Source: Pseudoalteromonas luteoviolacea (GTDB lineage: Bacteria > Pseudomonadota > Gammaproteobacteria > Enterobacterales > Alteromonadaceae). Taken from it: DNA of 64,000 bases. The DNA is taken from assembly GCF_000814765.1 (NCBI RefSeq), contig NZ_JWIC01000007.1:1094500-1158499 (forward strand), written 5' to 3'. Made by a program: the position numbers and the translations under genes. The notes below the pieces were generated by a model, which worked only from the letters and a program-made list of their open reading frames with translations, was not told where the DNA came from and did no database searches. Every line of letters starts with the position of its first letter. The stretch's first letter is position 1. Positions 46,771-55,872 of the stretch are shown here, piece after piece.

Positions 46771-47514
46771 ATGCAATTTAGTAAGCTGAAACTCTCTCAT
46801 TTGTTTTCATTTTTTATATTAAGCATGTCACTACCTTTTAATGGGTATGCTGATGATATTTACGGTTCAGTGGTGAATAACCCTAAACGGTTAAAAAGTG
46901 ACTTCGTTTATGATGATAAGAGAAAACCATTAGACATCCTTCCTTTTACTCAAATTAAGCCTGGTGATAAAGTGCTAGAGCTGGGGGCTGGAGGTGGGTA
47001 TACCACTGAACTATTATCATTGCTAGTTGGTAACTCTGGTAAAGTGTATGCACACTTTATATATAAAAAAGAGCGACTAGAGAATAACAGACTGCCAAAT
47101 GTTATCTCATTGAGAGAACATTCATTAAATGAACATGGCAAGGTCCTCGCTGAGCATAAAATTCAATCAAATTCATTGGACGCGGTCATTATTTTCTTTG
47201 TTTTGCATGATATGTATCTGAATAATGAAATGAGCGATGAGTTATTAACTAGTTTAAGAACTGCGTTAAAACCAGGGGGTAGTTTAATTATATTAGACAA
47301 TGCGGCTAAGCCGAACTCAGGTTTAGCCAATATAGGTGATCTGCATCGGATAGGTGAGAACTTTGTTAAAGCTGAAATGGAGAAAGCAGGTTTTGTGTTT
47401 GATGGAGAAACGGCAGTGTTAAGAAACAAGCAAGATGACCATACAAAACCGTGGGGCGACTTTGAAGGTTTACAAGACCGGTTTGCTTATCGATTCAAAA
47501 AGCGCAAAATGTAA
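46771..47514 (+). CDS. Class I SAM-dependent methyltransferase with signal peptide
   Basis: 247 residues. An N-terminal signal (HLFSFFILSMSLPFNGYADD) precedes a Rossmann methyltransferase domain: motif I VLELGAGGGYTTELLS, LDAVIIFFVLHDMY, then LKPGGSLIILDNAA. Exported relatives exist in marine gammaproteobacteria, annotated only as methyltransferases. The signal is odd because S-adenosylmethionine is cytoplasmic. The protein may be membrane-anchored on the inner face, or may have lost catalysis. AAGGAA precedes the ATG. Confidence 0.8.
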   Translation: MQFSKLKLSHLFSFFILSMSLPFNGYADDIYGSVVNNPKRLKSDFVYDDKRKPLDILPFTQIKPGDKVLELGAGGGYTTELLSLLVGNSGKVYAHFIYKKERLENNRLPNVISLREHSLNEHGKVLAEHKIQSNSLDAVIIFFVLHDMYLNNEMSDELLTSLRTALKPGGSLIILDNAAKPNSGLANIGDLHRIGENFVKAEMEKAGFVFDGETAVLRNKQDDHTKPWGDFEGLQDRFAYRFKKRKM

Positions 47515-48373
47515 CCCCAGTAGTCTTTGGCAAATATATTAAATCAAGGACGCAATAATGGCTGGTTTTTGAAAATTTAACCTGCTTTTATTGTGTAATT
47601 TGAGTTGGGCTGTATGTTTAGAGGAAGTGTTGTGACACGCTTTAAATGGGTATTATGGTATATCGCTGACAAGGCAATAAAGTATGCATTAAATGACACC
47701 TAGCTTGTACGGTAAAAATGACACTGGCTAAAAACATCTCATGTTATTCGACGCTCAATCTTGAGGTGTTATGTCGAAGGAAAAGTGAGGGTTAAAAAGT
47801 AGACGCTCGTAAGTGTATCGAAAAAAGATATGATCTCTTTTGCTCATCTTTATGAGAGCAAAAAATGAGTTTGCAGGTAGTGCAGTGTATTCAGCTATTG
47901 TGACTTGGGTCCTTCTAAGTAATCAGAGGATCAGATACAGTTTAGGTACCTATAATGATTGGCTCTTCAATATTAGTAATTATGTTAAATTATGTTAAAT
48001 TATGGATTTATACAGATAAAACCGACGACATAATTATAGGACTTATTGCGTAAGGTATATTGCAAGATCTCTATATAGACGAGGACGAACTAGGGTTGGT
48101 TTATACGCGGGATATCAAAAATTTTTGCCCAAAAGTGCAATATAAACTAATTGCACAGTAAGTAGGCCTGATAGGTATATTTTACTAAAATACCGCTGAA
48201 ACGTTTAGGCATGTTGTTTCAACTTTTTTCAAACAGGTGGGCAGTCAAAGATACACACCGAAGAGGACTCTAAAGTAATTAGTTCTTGGCATACTGACGT
48301 AATTTCAATGTCAAGCTAAGCAAAAATTTAGAAATATCATTTGTTTTTTGAGCTGAGGGAGTGATTTGTACAT
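47515..48373. other. 859-base gap, no gene found
   Basis: No open frame of note and no RNA gene recognised. There is a short direct repeat AATTATGTTA (about 47980-48000). Likely decayed cassette material. Confidence 0.4.
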
Positions 48374-48592
48374 ATGGCCTTAGAAGCCGCTGGTGAATTA
48401 ATAATAATTGTCGTTCGGCTAATATTTCGTGCTCTAGTTAAAGTGCTGCTGGAGTTTTTAATATGTGGTGCAGGGTATATTATTTGTCGACAATTTTCGA
48501 AAAACATAGATCCTGATGGCTTGAGAGTCTTGATTGTAGGCCATGTTTTCTGGGCATTTGTGCTTGTATCGACTGTGCTTGGATTCAATTAG
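48374..48592 (+). CDS. Very small membrane protein, unknown
   Basis: 72 residues. It starts with an amphipathic-to-hydrophobic helix (AGELIIIVVRLIFRALVKVL), then FLICGAGYIICRQF and a final helix HVFWAFVLVSTVLGF. Similar tiny proteins with paired helices are common in cassettes. Function unknown. Confidence 0.5.
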   Translation: MALEAAGELIIIVVRLIFRALVKVLLEFLICGAGYIICRQFSKNIDPDGLRVLIVGHVFWAFVLVSTVLGFN

Positions 48593-48815
48593 GTAGTGAT
48601 TTAAGGTTGCCTTTTTCTTTACTCTTCAACTAGCGGATGAAGTTGTGGCGTTTTTGCATTGTTTGATTAGGTATAAATATTTGTGCGCAAGTAAAAGAAT
48701 GACCTTGTAAAGCGTTGAGTTTTATATATCTGTAGAGTCTTATCTCGTTTACAGTGTTGTCTAACAAGCAACTTATTAGGACCGTGAACTGTAAAGGTTT
48801 ATAGAGATATGTGAT

Positions 48816-49331
48816 ATGCCAAAAAAAGAAGTCGAAAGAATTATACGGGTTGATCATGCTGGTGAGCGTGGCGCCATTAGTATTTATAAATCACAAAGGT
48901 TTATCGCACGTTATTTTTATAAAGATATCGTTGCTCAGCTTGATGAAATGCTTGCGCATGAAAAGGAGCACTTCGATACCTTTAACTCATGGCTCGTGTC
49001 CAATCAAGTTAGGCACTGTTATGCACTATGGCTTTGGTCCTTAGGAGGCTATGTTTTAGGTTTCATAACTGCACTTTTAGGACGCAAGGCGATTTGGGTA
49101 TGTACAGAAGCTGTAGAGACAACGGTTTTGCATCATTTAGACTGGCAGTTAGATTTTCTTGAACAGCATGATTCAAGTGCGTACAAGGCTGTGGTAAGTA
49201 TCAAAGCAGATGAGGAGCAGCATCAACATTTGGGTTTATTGAACGGCTCCAACGCCATGATATATCGTCCAATTCAATCGGTTGTCAAATATTCCACGAG
49301 ATTTGCGATTTGGTTATCTACCAAGTTGTAG
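48816..49331 (+). CDS. Coq7-family di-iron hydroxylase-like protein
   Basis: 171 residues covering the Coq7 (demethoxyubiquinone hydroxylase) fold. Iron ligands are seen in RVDHAGERGA, MLAHEKEHFDTF, TEAVETTVLHHLDWQ and KADEEQHQHLG, which supply the E / ExxH / E / ExxH set. Coq7 adds the last hydroxyl group in ubiquinone synthesis. Here the gene is isolated at the end of the cassette-like array with no ubi neighbours, so it may be a spare or altered-specificity copy. Confidence 0.87.
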   Translation: MPKKEVERIIRVDHAGERGAISIYKSQRFIARYFYKDIVAQLDEMLAHEKEHFDTFNSWLVSNQVRHCYALWLWSLGGYVLGFITALLGRKAIWVCTEAVETTVLHHLDWQLDFLEQHDSSAYKAVVSIKADEEQHQHLGLLNGSNAMIYRPIQSVVKYSTRFAIWLSTKL

Positions 49332-49340
49332 GTCGATTTT

Positions 49341-49390
49341 GCAATGCCTGCGCTCGTAAAGTAATGATAAGCCCCTAATAAAAGGGGCTT
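49341..49390. terminator. Half attC-like site and terminator at the right edge of the array
   Basis: At 49341-49356 GCAATGCCTGCGCTC repeats the core of element C without its other half. It is followed by stem AAGCCCCT (49369-49376) / AGGGGCTT (49383-49390), loop AATAAA, between the convergent Coq7-like and DUF1552 genes. Confidence 0.6.
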
Positions 49391-49406
49391 AAAAAGTACT
49401 TTTTTC

Positions 49407-50633
49407 TTAAACAATGATCCCAGGGATCTCCTTACCAAATCCAAGATCGACGCCACACGCTTTAGCAGCTGTATGTAGTACATCATGTTGGTTATAACCT
49501 GAACCCATACTACTGACTACACCACGGTTTATACGCGCGCCGCCACCTGCAATAATGTACGAACATGGGTTGGCAGAATGTTTATCTGCGTGTCCCATGT
49601 CTGATGTCTCTAGTACGACGGTACTATCCAGTATGCCTGCCGCTTTTAGCTTTTGGATCAAATACGCACTTAAACTACCTAAGTGGCTGCGCATTTCGGT
49701 GTAGTACGGGTAGTTTGGTTGGCCGTTGCTGCCGCCATGAATTGCATTGTGGTAGTGTCCTTGGAAATTCAATTCTGGAATACGGAATTCCGCTTGGTGA
49801 TTACCAAGTGCCAATGAAACAGAGCTGGTCAGGTTACACTGCAGAGCCGCTACGGCAATATCTGCTTGCAAACGTGCTTGTTGACTGAAGGTATCAAAGG
49901 TTAAAGGAAACTCGGTATTGTCCGGTGCTATGCCGCAAGACACGCCACCGTAAAGGTCATCTAGTCTGCGCTGCGTATCTGAAATCGCATCAAGGTGGTC
50001 ATTCATTCTTTGCACTTCGTAACCCGCGAGCCTATTTTTGATTGCATTGGCTGCTGACATATGCGCATTCATGATAGGCGTTTTACTGTTGCTGCCTTGT
50101 GCACTGCCAAACACCATTTTGAATACGGTGAATGGGTTTTCTTGGAACGGCAAGTGATTGCGATTGTCTTTGGTTAACTGTCCTTGACCATTACTATGCA
50201 CACCTAAGTTGAGATAGCGAAACGGCAAGTTAGGACCAAGCGCATTACCCATGGTCACATCATAGCTGTCACTGCCCCAATTTTGCGCTAGTAAAATTGG
50301 CATACGGCCATGACCCGCGTTGGAATGTGACATATTGACCATGAAGTTACATTCGGTTTTGACGGGTTCATAGCCTGCGGACATCACGCCCAGTTGCATA
50401 CTTTCACCGCTACCTGTTGGGTTCCAAAGTGAAGATATGGACCCGCCTGGTATGTATATCGATACCGTTTTATTTGGTAGCCCAGCGCTTTGCGCATCTG
50501 CATCTCTCGCATATAACAGACCAGATACTAATGGTGAAGTGCGGATCAGGGCTGTAGAAATCCCAGAGGCCATAAACACTTTCAATAGCCTACGGCGTGA
50601 CATCATTATGTTATTTAAATGTTCATCTTTCAT
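49407..50633 (-). CDS. DUF1552 protein with Tat-type signal
   Basis: About 408 residues from the ATG at 50633 (AGAAGG upstream). The N-terminal SRRRLLKVFMASGIS is a twin-arginine-like signal. The DUF1552 domain fills the rest: KTVSIYIPGGSISSLWNPTG, AHMSAANAIKNRL, LGNHQAEFRIPELNFQGHYH and VVLETSDMGHADKHS. The fold belongs near alkaline-phosphatase-like/DUF1501 proteins. DUF1552 genes are usually paired with DUF1592/1588/1585 cytochrome proteins, as here, 29 bases downstream of that gene. Exact reaction unknown. Confidence 0.88.
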   Translation of the reverse strand: MKDEHLNNIMMSRRRLLKVFMASGISTALIRTSPLVSGLLYARDADAQSAGLPNKTVSIYIPGGSISSLWNPTGSGESMQLGVMSAGYEPVKTECNFMVNMSHSNAGHGRMPILLAQNWGSDSYDVTMGNALGPNLPFRYLNLGVHSNGQGQLTKDNRNHLPFQENPFTVFKMVFGSAQGSNSKTPIMNAHMSAANAIKNRLAGYEVQRMNDHLDAISDTQRRLDDLYGGVSCGIAPDNTEFPLTFDTFSQQARLQADIAVAALQCNLTSSVSLALGNHQAEFRIPELNFQGHYHNAIHGGSNGQPNYPYYTEMRSHLGSLSAYLIQKLKAAGILDSTVVLETSDMGHADKHSANPCSYIIAGGGARINRGVVSSMGSGYNQHDVLHTAAKACGVDLGFGKEIPGIIV

Positions 50634-50662
50634 TTTATTAACCTTCTGTATTGTGACCCGCA

Positions 50663-53600
50663 CTATTCATTTCTGGACCAAGCTTTGCGATAACGCACAG
50701 ATTTCAAGGAACCAAACTTCTCTAACATGGCTCTTGGGCTGTTTTGCATCATGGCATCTGTCAATGTGTCTATTTCGCACATGTAACCGACTTTTTCTGT
50801 TTCAGATAGGCGTCTATCTTCTTCGTTGGTTGGATCGAGTGAATCATGGCCAACACCCATTACGTAGCGGAACATTTGCTGTGGTAAGCAGCTTTGAGCG
50901 GAGGATAGATCTGCGATCACGGTACCTAATTGTTTAGCACCATTAAATTGGATAGATTCACTGACTTCTGTGTATTTTTCAGGGGCGAAGAGGGTACCGG
51001 ATGCATCTATGGTATTACCATTGTTGTCCGCACTTCTGATTTTGCCCACAGCGTCAAAATCCTCCATGCCGAATCCCATCGGATTGATATACTTTTCGTG
51101 ACAAGCAGAGCAAGGTTGGCCTTCAGTTAAGCTGTGATACTTAAGTTTGTTTGTAGTCGCAGGGTCTTGCAGCATATCAGACAGTTCAGCCAGCCTTTGT
51201 TCTCTGGCTTCAAAGGTGCCTGCTGGCGGATCGGGTTGGTCTTGGCACAACATACGACGGCGCACACGTACAGAGCGCAAAATAGGGTGGGACTCAGCAA
51301 CCTCAGCCCAACGTGCCATAAATGCACCATTGGCTAATATACCACCACGGTCAGTAGTATCGACCTTTTGCAACTCTTCGCCAGTGACTCCTGCAATGTT
51401 GTAGTGCTCAGCAAGTAATTGATTGACGAAGGTGAAGTTTGCAGTATATAACGAGCTGAAGCGCTCATCAGGTTGAGTCATGATATATGAGAACGTTTCG
51501 TTCATCTCTGCCTTCATGGCTGGGACTAATTGTGCAAAACCTGGGTAGACGGTTTGATCTTTGGTGGCCACTTCTAAATTACCTGTGCCAAGCCAACTGC
51601 CCACAAAGTCACCAAGTACAGACTTTGAGCTCTCAGCAAGGCGGTTTGCATGCGCTACGATATTGGCTTCATCACGTAGTTCATCACGAGCGGCTGCTTG
51701 CCAAAGCTGTTGATCGGGTGTTGAGCCGGTAAATGTATAAGATAAGAAAGTGGCCATTTCCCACGAAGTCAACTCGAAGGCATCCGCGTCCAACTCTGAG
51801 TTATCAGGATTGGCTTCACCTAATTCATGACGATATATAAACTGAGGTGAAGACAATAGCCCCTCTAAAGCGAGCTTCATACCTGCTTCAACATCTCCAT
51901 TGTTAAAAAAGCCAGTGGCTATCAATCTATAATTTTGTGACTCATCTTGTGTTAATGGACGGCGGAATATTTGTGGCGCCAGTTCATCAACTAAGCGATT
52001 TGCGCAATCTTCGTTTACAGCATCACAGTTTAACGCAGGTGAAAAGTTGTTCTCAGCGGCCCACTGTGAAAGCTCTTCGGCCACTAACAGGTAGTTGCTG
52101 TAGTTAGAAGGCTGCACGCTGGCATGGGTATTGTTGATGAAAAAACCAATTTGAGAATCGGGAGATAGGCCATCAGAGACTTTAAAATTCACACCTAGTA
52201 AGTCTTCGACCGTATTTTGGTACTCTGTTTGAGTTAAAATCTTCAACTGTCTTGCCCCATATGCCACAGGCGCAACGCCGATATCACAAGTCAAAGGTGC
52301 AGGCCAAAGTGTTTGCAGATACGCCGCGATGTCTGTTGCACATTGCTCATCACACGCACTTGGTGTGCCATAGGGCATGGTGGCGACAATGGTATCAATC
52401 ATGGTTTGTATATCTCGTTCAGTATCAAGTGCTGGGAATGACCCTAAGCCGCCTGCTTCTGAACCGTGACAACCTGCACAACCCGTTTGATATAGCTGCC
52501 TACCTCGGGCAATGGGATCGGTTTGGGTGACAATGATGCGCTCAATATTACTTGACTCTGAAGGCACTGAATTGTTGAGTGCAATGACCTTGTAATCGAA
52601 CTCGCCTGACTCAGGTAACCCAGATTCATAAAAGCTTGAGTTTGATGCCAGCTCAGCAGCCGTTTGCCAACGCCCATCCAAGCTTTTAAAGCGCACCAGA
52701 TAATTGGTTTCGTTATTGCTGTTATCACGCCAATTCAATTGTGCTTTGGCATCGATGGACAGCACACTTGCACTGAGCTCTGTGGGAGCTGCGGGTTTTT
52801 CTGCCATAGCAACTGGCTCAAAACTGTTTTGCTCGGCAGTCAAATAAGTCAGGTTGAAATAGACAGGTACAGATTCACCAATACTTGAGAGGTTGGCAAC
52901 AATACGCAAAGCTTCTATGCCGTAGTCCATTTCAAAGCTTTTACTGTCAATGATGATGGGCGAAAGCGTACTGACGTTGACTTTGCCGGTGGAAAGTTTG
53001 ACCACCAACACATCAAGACTCATCTGCTGATTAATGCCGTGTAAGCTCATTTCACCAGAAACATTCTGAATAATAGGTTGGCCAATCTCCATGTCACTTA
53101 ATAGTGCATTGTCAATTTGGGCGCTGAAGTAAGCAACCGGCAGTAAGTCCGTTTCAAACAGTAAGTCCAAAATTCGACTGTTTCTGATATCCACACCAGT
53201 CGAAACGGAACTTAGATCGACTGCCAGTTTAACGTTACCATCGTTATCGATACTGCCAGACAGAGCGGGCGAATCACTATTTTGTGTTACAAATTGATTT
53301 AACTCTGCAACGTGATCTTTTTTTACTGAAACATAACTCAGTGAAGATGTTGTGCTATCGAGTTGCCATAAACCCGTTTCAGTTACATCATCCGGTGGTG
53401 TAGTGGGCTCTGAATTCGTGCAAATATCACCACTTAAGGTCATGGTGACATCACCAGTTAAGCCATTTTTATTGGCGACAAAGCCTAAACCAAATGACTG
53501 ATTGGCTTGTATAGTATGGCTTTGTGACGAAATGGTACAGCCTGAATCATGGCAGTCGAAATCACCATTCCAGCTGTTTTGCAGTGAAATACCTTGATCC

Positions 53601-53833
53601 CATGTAAGCTCGATGGACCAGTTATTAAGGTCCTGTTCTGACTGATTATCAATGACAATTTCTGTTTTAAATCCATTGTTCCAATTGTCTGGAATAGTGA
53701 AGGAACACTGTGCAGCTTGAACAAAAGAGGCACTGGTCAGTAGGCTTAAACAGGCAGCGAATTTAGCGATTTTAGGCGTATAAGACCAAGTATCAGTCAA
53801 GGTAAAAAAGCGTGTTAAAGTATTGCGTTTCAT
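50663..53833 (-). CDS. CBM2-YceI-FnIII-cytochrome c-DUF1587/1592/1588/1585 fusion protein
   Basis: 1056 residues, exported. Domain order: signal peptide (about 1-41); CBM2 polysaccharide-binding module (CSFTIPDNWNNGFKTEIVI, about 42-138); YceI-like domain (about 150-340, WQLDSTTSSLSYVSVKKDH); FnIII (about 350-435); cytochrome c with heme motif CAGCH (about 452); DUF1587 (QYQNTVEDLLGV, about 535); DUF1592 (about 690-810); DUF1588 with a second CxxCH (CSACHEKYINPMGF, about 905); DUF1585 at the end. YceI domains bind isoprenoid quinones in known relatives. Cbp2D/Cbp2E-type CBM2-YceI-cytochrome proteins of Cellvibrio and Saccharophagus have been proposed as LPMO electron donors. Middle gene of a three-gene operon. 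Confidence 0.9.
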   Translation of the reverse strand: MKRNTLTRFFTLTDTWSYTPKIAKFAACLSLLTSASFVQAAQCSFTIPDNWNNGFKTEIVIDNQSEQDLNNWSIELTWDQGISLQNSWNGDFDCHDSGCTISSQSHTIQANQSFGLGFVANKNGLTGDVTMTLSGDICTNSEPTTPPDDVTETGLWQLDSTTSSLSYVSVKKDHVAELNQFVTQNSDSPALSGSIDNDGNVKLAVDLSSVSTGVDIRNSRILDLLFETDLLPVAYFSAQIDNALLSDMEIGQPIIQNVSGEMSLHGINQQMSLDVLVVKLSTGKVNVSTLSPIIIDSKSFEMDYGIEALRIVANLSSIGESVPVYFNLTYLTAEQNSFEPVAMAEKPAAPTELSASVLSIDAKAQLNWRDNSNNETNYLVRFKSLDGRWQTAAELASNSSFYESGLPESGEFDYKVIALNNSVPSESSNIERIIVTQTDPIARGRQLYQTGCAGCHGSEAGGLGSFPALDTERDIQTMIDTIVATMPYGTPSACDEQCATDIAAYLQTLWPAPLTCDIGVAPVAYGARQLKILTQTEYQNTVEDLLGVNFKVSDGLSPDSQIGFFINNTHASVQPSNYSNYLLVAEELSQWAAENNFSPALNCDAVNEDCANRLVDELAPQIFRRPLTQDESQNYRLIATGFFNNGDVEAGMKLALEGLLSSPQFIYRHELGEANPDNSELDADAFELTSWEMATFLSYTFTGSTPDQQLWQAAARDELRDEANIVAHANRLAESSKSVLGDFVGSWLGTGNLEVATKDQTVYPGFAQLVPAMKAEMNETFSYIMTQPDERFSSLYTANFTFVNQLLAEHYNIAGVTGEELQKVDTTDRGGILANGAFMARWAEVAESHPILRSVRVRRRMLCQDQPDPPAGTFEAREQRLAELSDMLQDPATTNKLKYHSLTEGQPCSACHEKYINPMGFGMEDFDAVGKIRSADNNGNTIDASGTLFAPEKYTEVSESIQFNGAKQLGTVIADLSSAQSCLPQQMFRYVMGVGHDSLDPTNEEDRRLSETEKVGYMCEIDTLTDAMMQNSPRAMLEKFGSLKSVRYRKAWSRNE

Positions 53834-53845
53834 CTTCTTTCCCTC

Positions 53846-55642
53846 CTATTGCTGCGCTTCAAAAACAAGGTTAAAGCTCACAGGCACGGCATAACTGATC
53901 ACCGATAAGTTTGCCAATGTTCTGAGTGTTTCAATACCAGACTCTAGACCAAAGTCTGTGGCGTCTAGCACAATTGGCGTTAGGCTTTGTACCATAATTT
54001 TATTGTTTGCAAGACGTCGAATAACAACCTCAGCGTTCACTTCTTTAATAACGCCTGTGAGGTTGAGTGTGGCTGAGATAGATTGCTTTTCTGTGCTTCC
54101 AATGGGAAGTGCTACTAACGCGGTATAGTCAATTGAGAGTAGGGCTTCGGCGGTTGGGAATGACTCGGTATCGAATAAAAATTCTTTCATTCTGCCATCA
54201 CGGGTGTCGTTAGCGGTATTTACACTGCTCAAGTCAATGGCCAATCTTGCTACCCCTTCAGGTGTAATACTGCCACTGATATTGTTAAATGTGTGTGATT
54301 CAACAAGGTGCTGTTTTTTGGTCGATACAAAGTAAAGATGAGCGCTTTGAGGGTCTAATACAAATGGCGTGCTGATGGGCGGCGCCTCAGGTTCTGAAAC
54401 TTGAATAGTGACTGGGTCGCTGACTGTACTTATTACGCCGTCGTTGACCGTTAACGTGACGCTAAATGTGCCTTCTTCTTCATAAATATAAGTAGGGTTT
54501 GGCTCGCTCGAAGTCTGTCCGTTGCCAAAGTCCCAGCTAAATGTGAGTGCATCACCGTCTAAATCAGAAGATTCATCGCCTTTAAAACTTATCGTTAGTG
54601 GGTAGTCACCTGATGTGATAGAAGCTGATGCAATCGCAGATGGCGCGTGATTAATGCCACCGTCTAACGAACATAAACCACCAAGGGAAGGTGTTGTTGG
54701 GGCGTCATTTTCCTGCGCTTTTTGTGCATTGAAACCAAAATCTAAACTCTGGCCTGGGTTAATGGTGCGATTGTAATTTTCATTGATGATTTCATAAGGG
54801 TTGTTGCCACTGTGCCTAGCATGCCATACGCCCGTCAACTTGGTGTTGTCGGCAAATGCCATGAGTACTTTCCAGTCGGAGATGGCGACATCTTCAGTAT
54901 TGGTAATGGTGACTTTGCCACGAAATCCTGAAATCCACTCTTGCTCGACTTCAAATGTACACTGTGCAGATTCAGGCTGAGCTTCACTAATGGTGACTTG
55001 TATAGGGGCTGCAAGGTAATCGTTTGTGCCATCATTGATAGTCAATAAAACAGAGTAAGCGCCAGCTTGCTCAAAGGTATGCTGCGGGTTTATTTCATTG
55101 GAGATTTTTCCATCACCAAAATCCCACTGATAGCTTACATTATCAGACGGTAAATTAGTCGCCTCGCTAGTAAAGTTGATCGTTGCGGGTACTGTGCCTT
55201 GGTTGTTAGACGCTGATGTCACAACCTTAATATCATTATCTTGTGAGCCCGCTTCACAAATACCAAATAATCTTGGTGTCATAACGGCTTGCCCATTGCT
55301 CTTTTTGACATTAAAACCAAAGGCTTTGGATGAACCTGGATGAATCGTGCTATTCCAATTGAGGTTGCTAAATTGATATGGACTATTGCCACTCAATTGG
55401 GCGCGCCATGCATTGTTGATTGACTCGCCTTGGCTGAACTCAAGCCCTACTTCCCAACCGTTTATAATCGAGTCAGTATTGTTATACACGGTGACCTCAG
55501 CGGTATAGCCGCTTTGCCATTCATTTTTTACATTGAACTCGCATTGTGCGGCCAAGCTGTGTATTGGGTGCCCCAAAACCATTAAACAGAGGCCGATTTT
55601 TAAAAATCGGTGCTGCTTGTCGTTGTATCTATGTTGTCTCAT
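53846..55642 (-). CDS. CBM2-PKD-CBM2-PKD-YceI secreted protein
   Basis: 598 residues from the ATG at 55642 with GGGGAA six bases upstream; a longer in-frame start at 55822 would lie in the riboswitch leader and lacks a signal at its start. Signal peptide ends HSLAAQ. CBM2 number 1 (CEFNVKNEWQSGYTAEVTVY, about 35-125), PKD (YQWDFGDGKISNEINPQHTF), CBM2 number 2 (CTFEVEQEWISGFRGKVTI), PKD (FSWDFGNGQTSSEPNPTYIY), then a YceI-like domain (about 430-598, ending in the same FGLESGIETLRTLANLS motif as its neighbour). A polysaccharide-docked quinone- or lipid-binding protein by inference. First gene of the operon; 12 bases separate it from the next. Confidence 0.9.
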   Translation of the reverse strand: MRQHRYNDKQHRFLKIGLCLMVLGHPIHSLAAQCEFNVKNEWQSGYTAEVTVYNNTDSIINGWEVGLEFSQGESINNAWRAQLSGNSPYQFSNLNWNSTIHPGSSKAFGFNVKKSNGQAVMTPRLFGICEAGSQDNDIKVVTSASNNQGTVPATINFTSEATNLPSDNVSYQWDFGDGKISNEINPQHTFEQAGAYSVLLTINDGTNDYLAAPIQVTISEAQPESAQCTFEVEQEWISGFRGKVTITNTEDVAISDWKVLMAFADNTKLTGVWHARHSGNNPYEIINENYNRTINPGQSLDFGFNAQKAQENDAPTTPSLGGLCSLDGGINHAPSAIASASITSGDYPLTISFKGDESSDLDGDALTFSWDFGNGQTSSEPNPTYIYEEEGTFSVTLTVNDGVISTVSDPVTIQVSEPEAPPISTPFVLDPQSAHLYFVSTKKQHLVESHTFNNISGSITPEGVARLAIDLSSVNTANDTRDGRMKEFLFDTESFPTAEALLSIDYTALVALPIGSTEKQSISATLNLTGVIKEVNAEVVIRRLANNKIMVQSLTPIVLDATDFGLESGIETLRTLANLSVISYAVPVSFNLVFEAQQ

Positions 55643-55872
55643 GAAAATTCCCCGAAACATTGCCAATTGACATGTTATTTCCCTGCTGTTCTTCATTGAA
55701 CAGGCATTCGACCAGAACTCACAGGCTGCAATAGCTGATGCAAAAGTCGGGTATGAGGAAAGACCAAAGGTTGGAGGTATGACATGACATGTCAAAGACG
55801 TGAATACCGATAGGCTAAGCAATGCGCATACAAAACAACAGTATGCACATTGTCACCATTTTAAGCATTGGC

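Larger units (their letters stand above)
33533..49362 (+). mobile_element. Probable integron gene-cassette array without integrase in the window (CALIN-like)
   Basis: Every recognisable gene across nearly 16 kb is on the + strand. Most are small, with their own start signals and long AT-rich gaps, and they encode lipoproteins, membrane proteins or typical cassette cargo. Between them lie imperfect palindromes beginning near TAACAA and ending near GCGTTA, as attC sites do. Three of them (36201, 36901, 37370) are visibly related to each other (AAAACAG, then GGCATG or GCATGC with GCTC, then CTTTAG or TTTTAG). No integrase or attI is seen. The left edge is uncertain (33.5-35.6 kb); a half site at 49341 marks the right edge. 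Confidence 0.55.
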
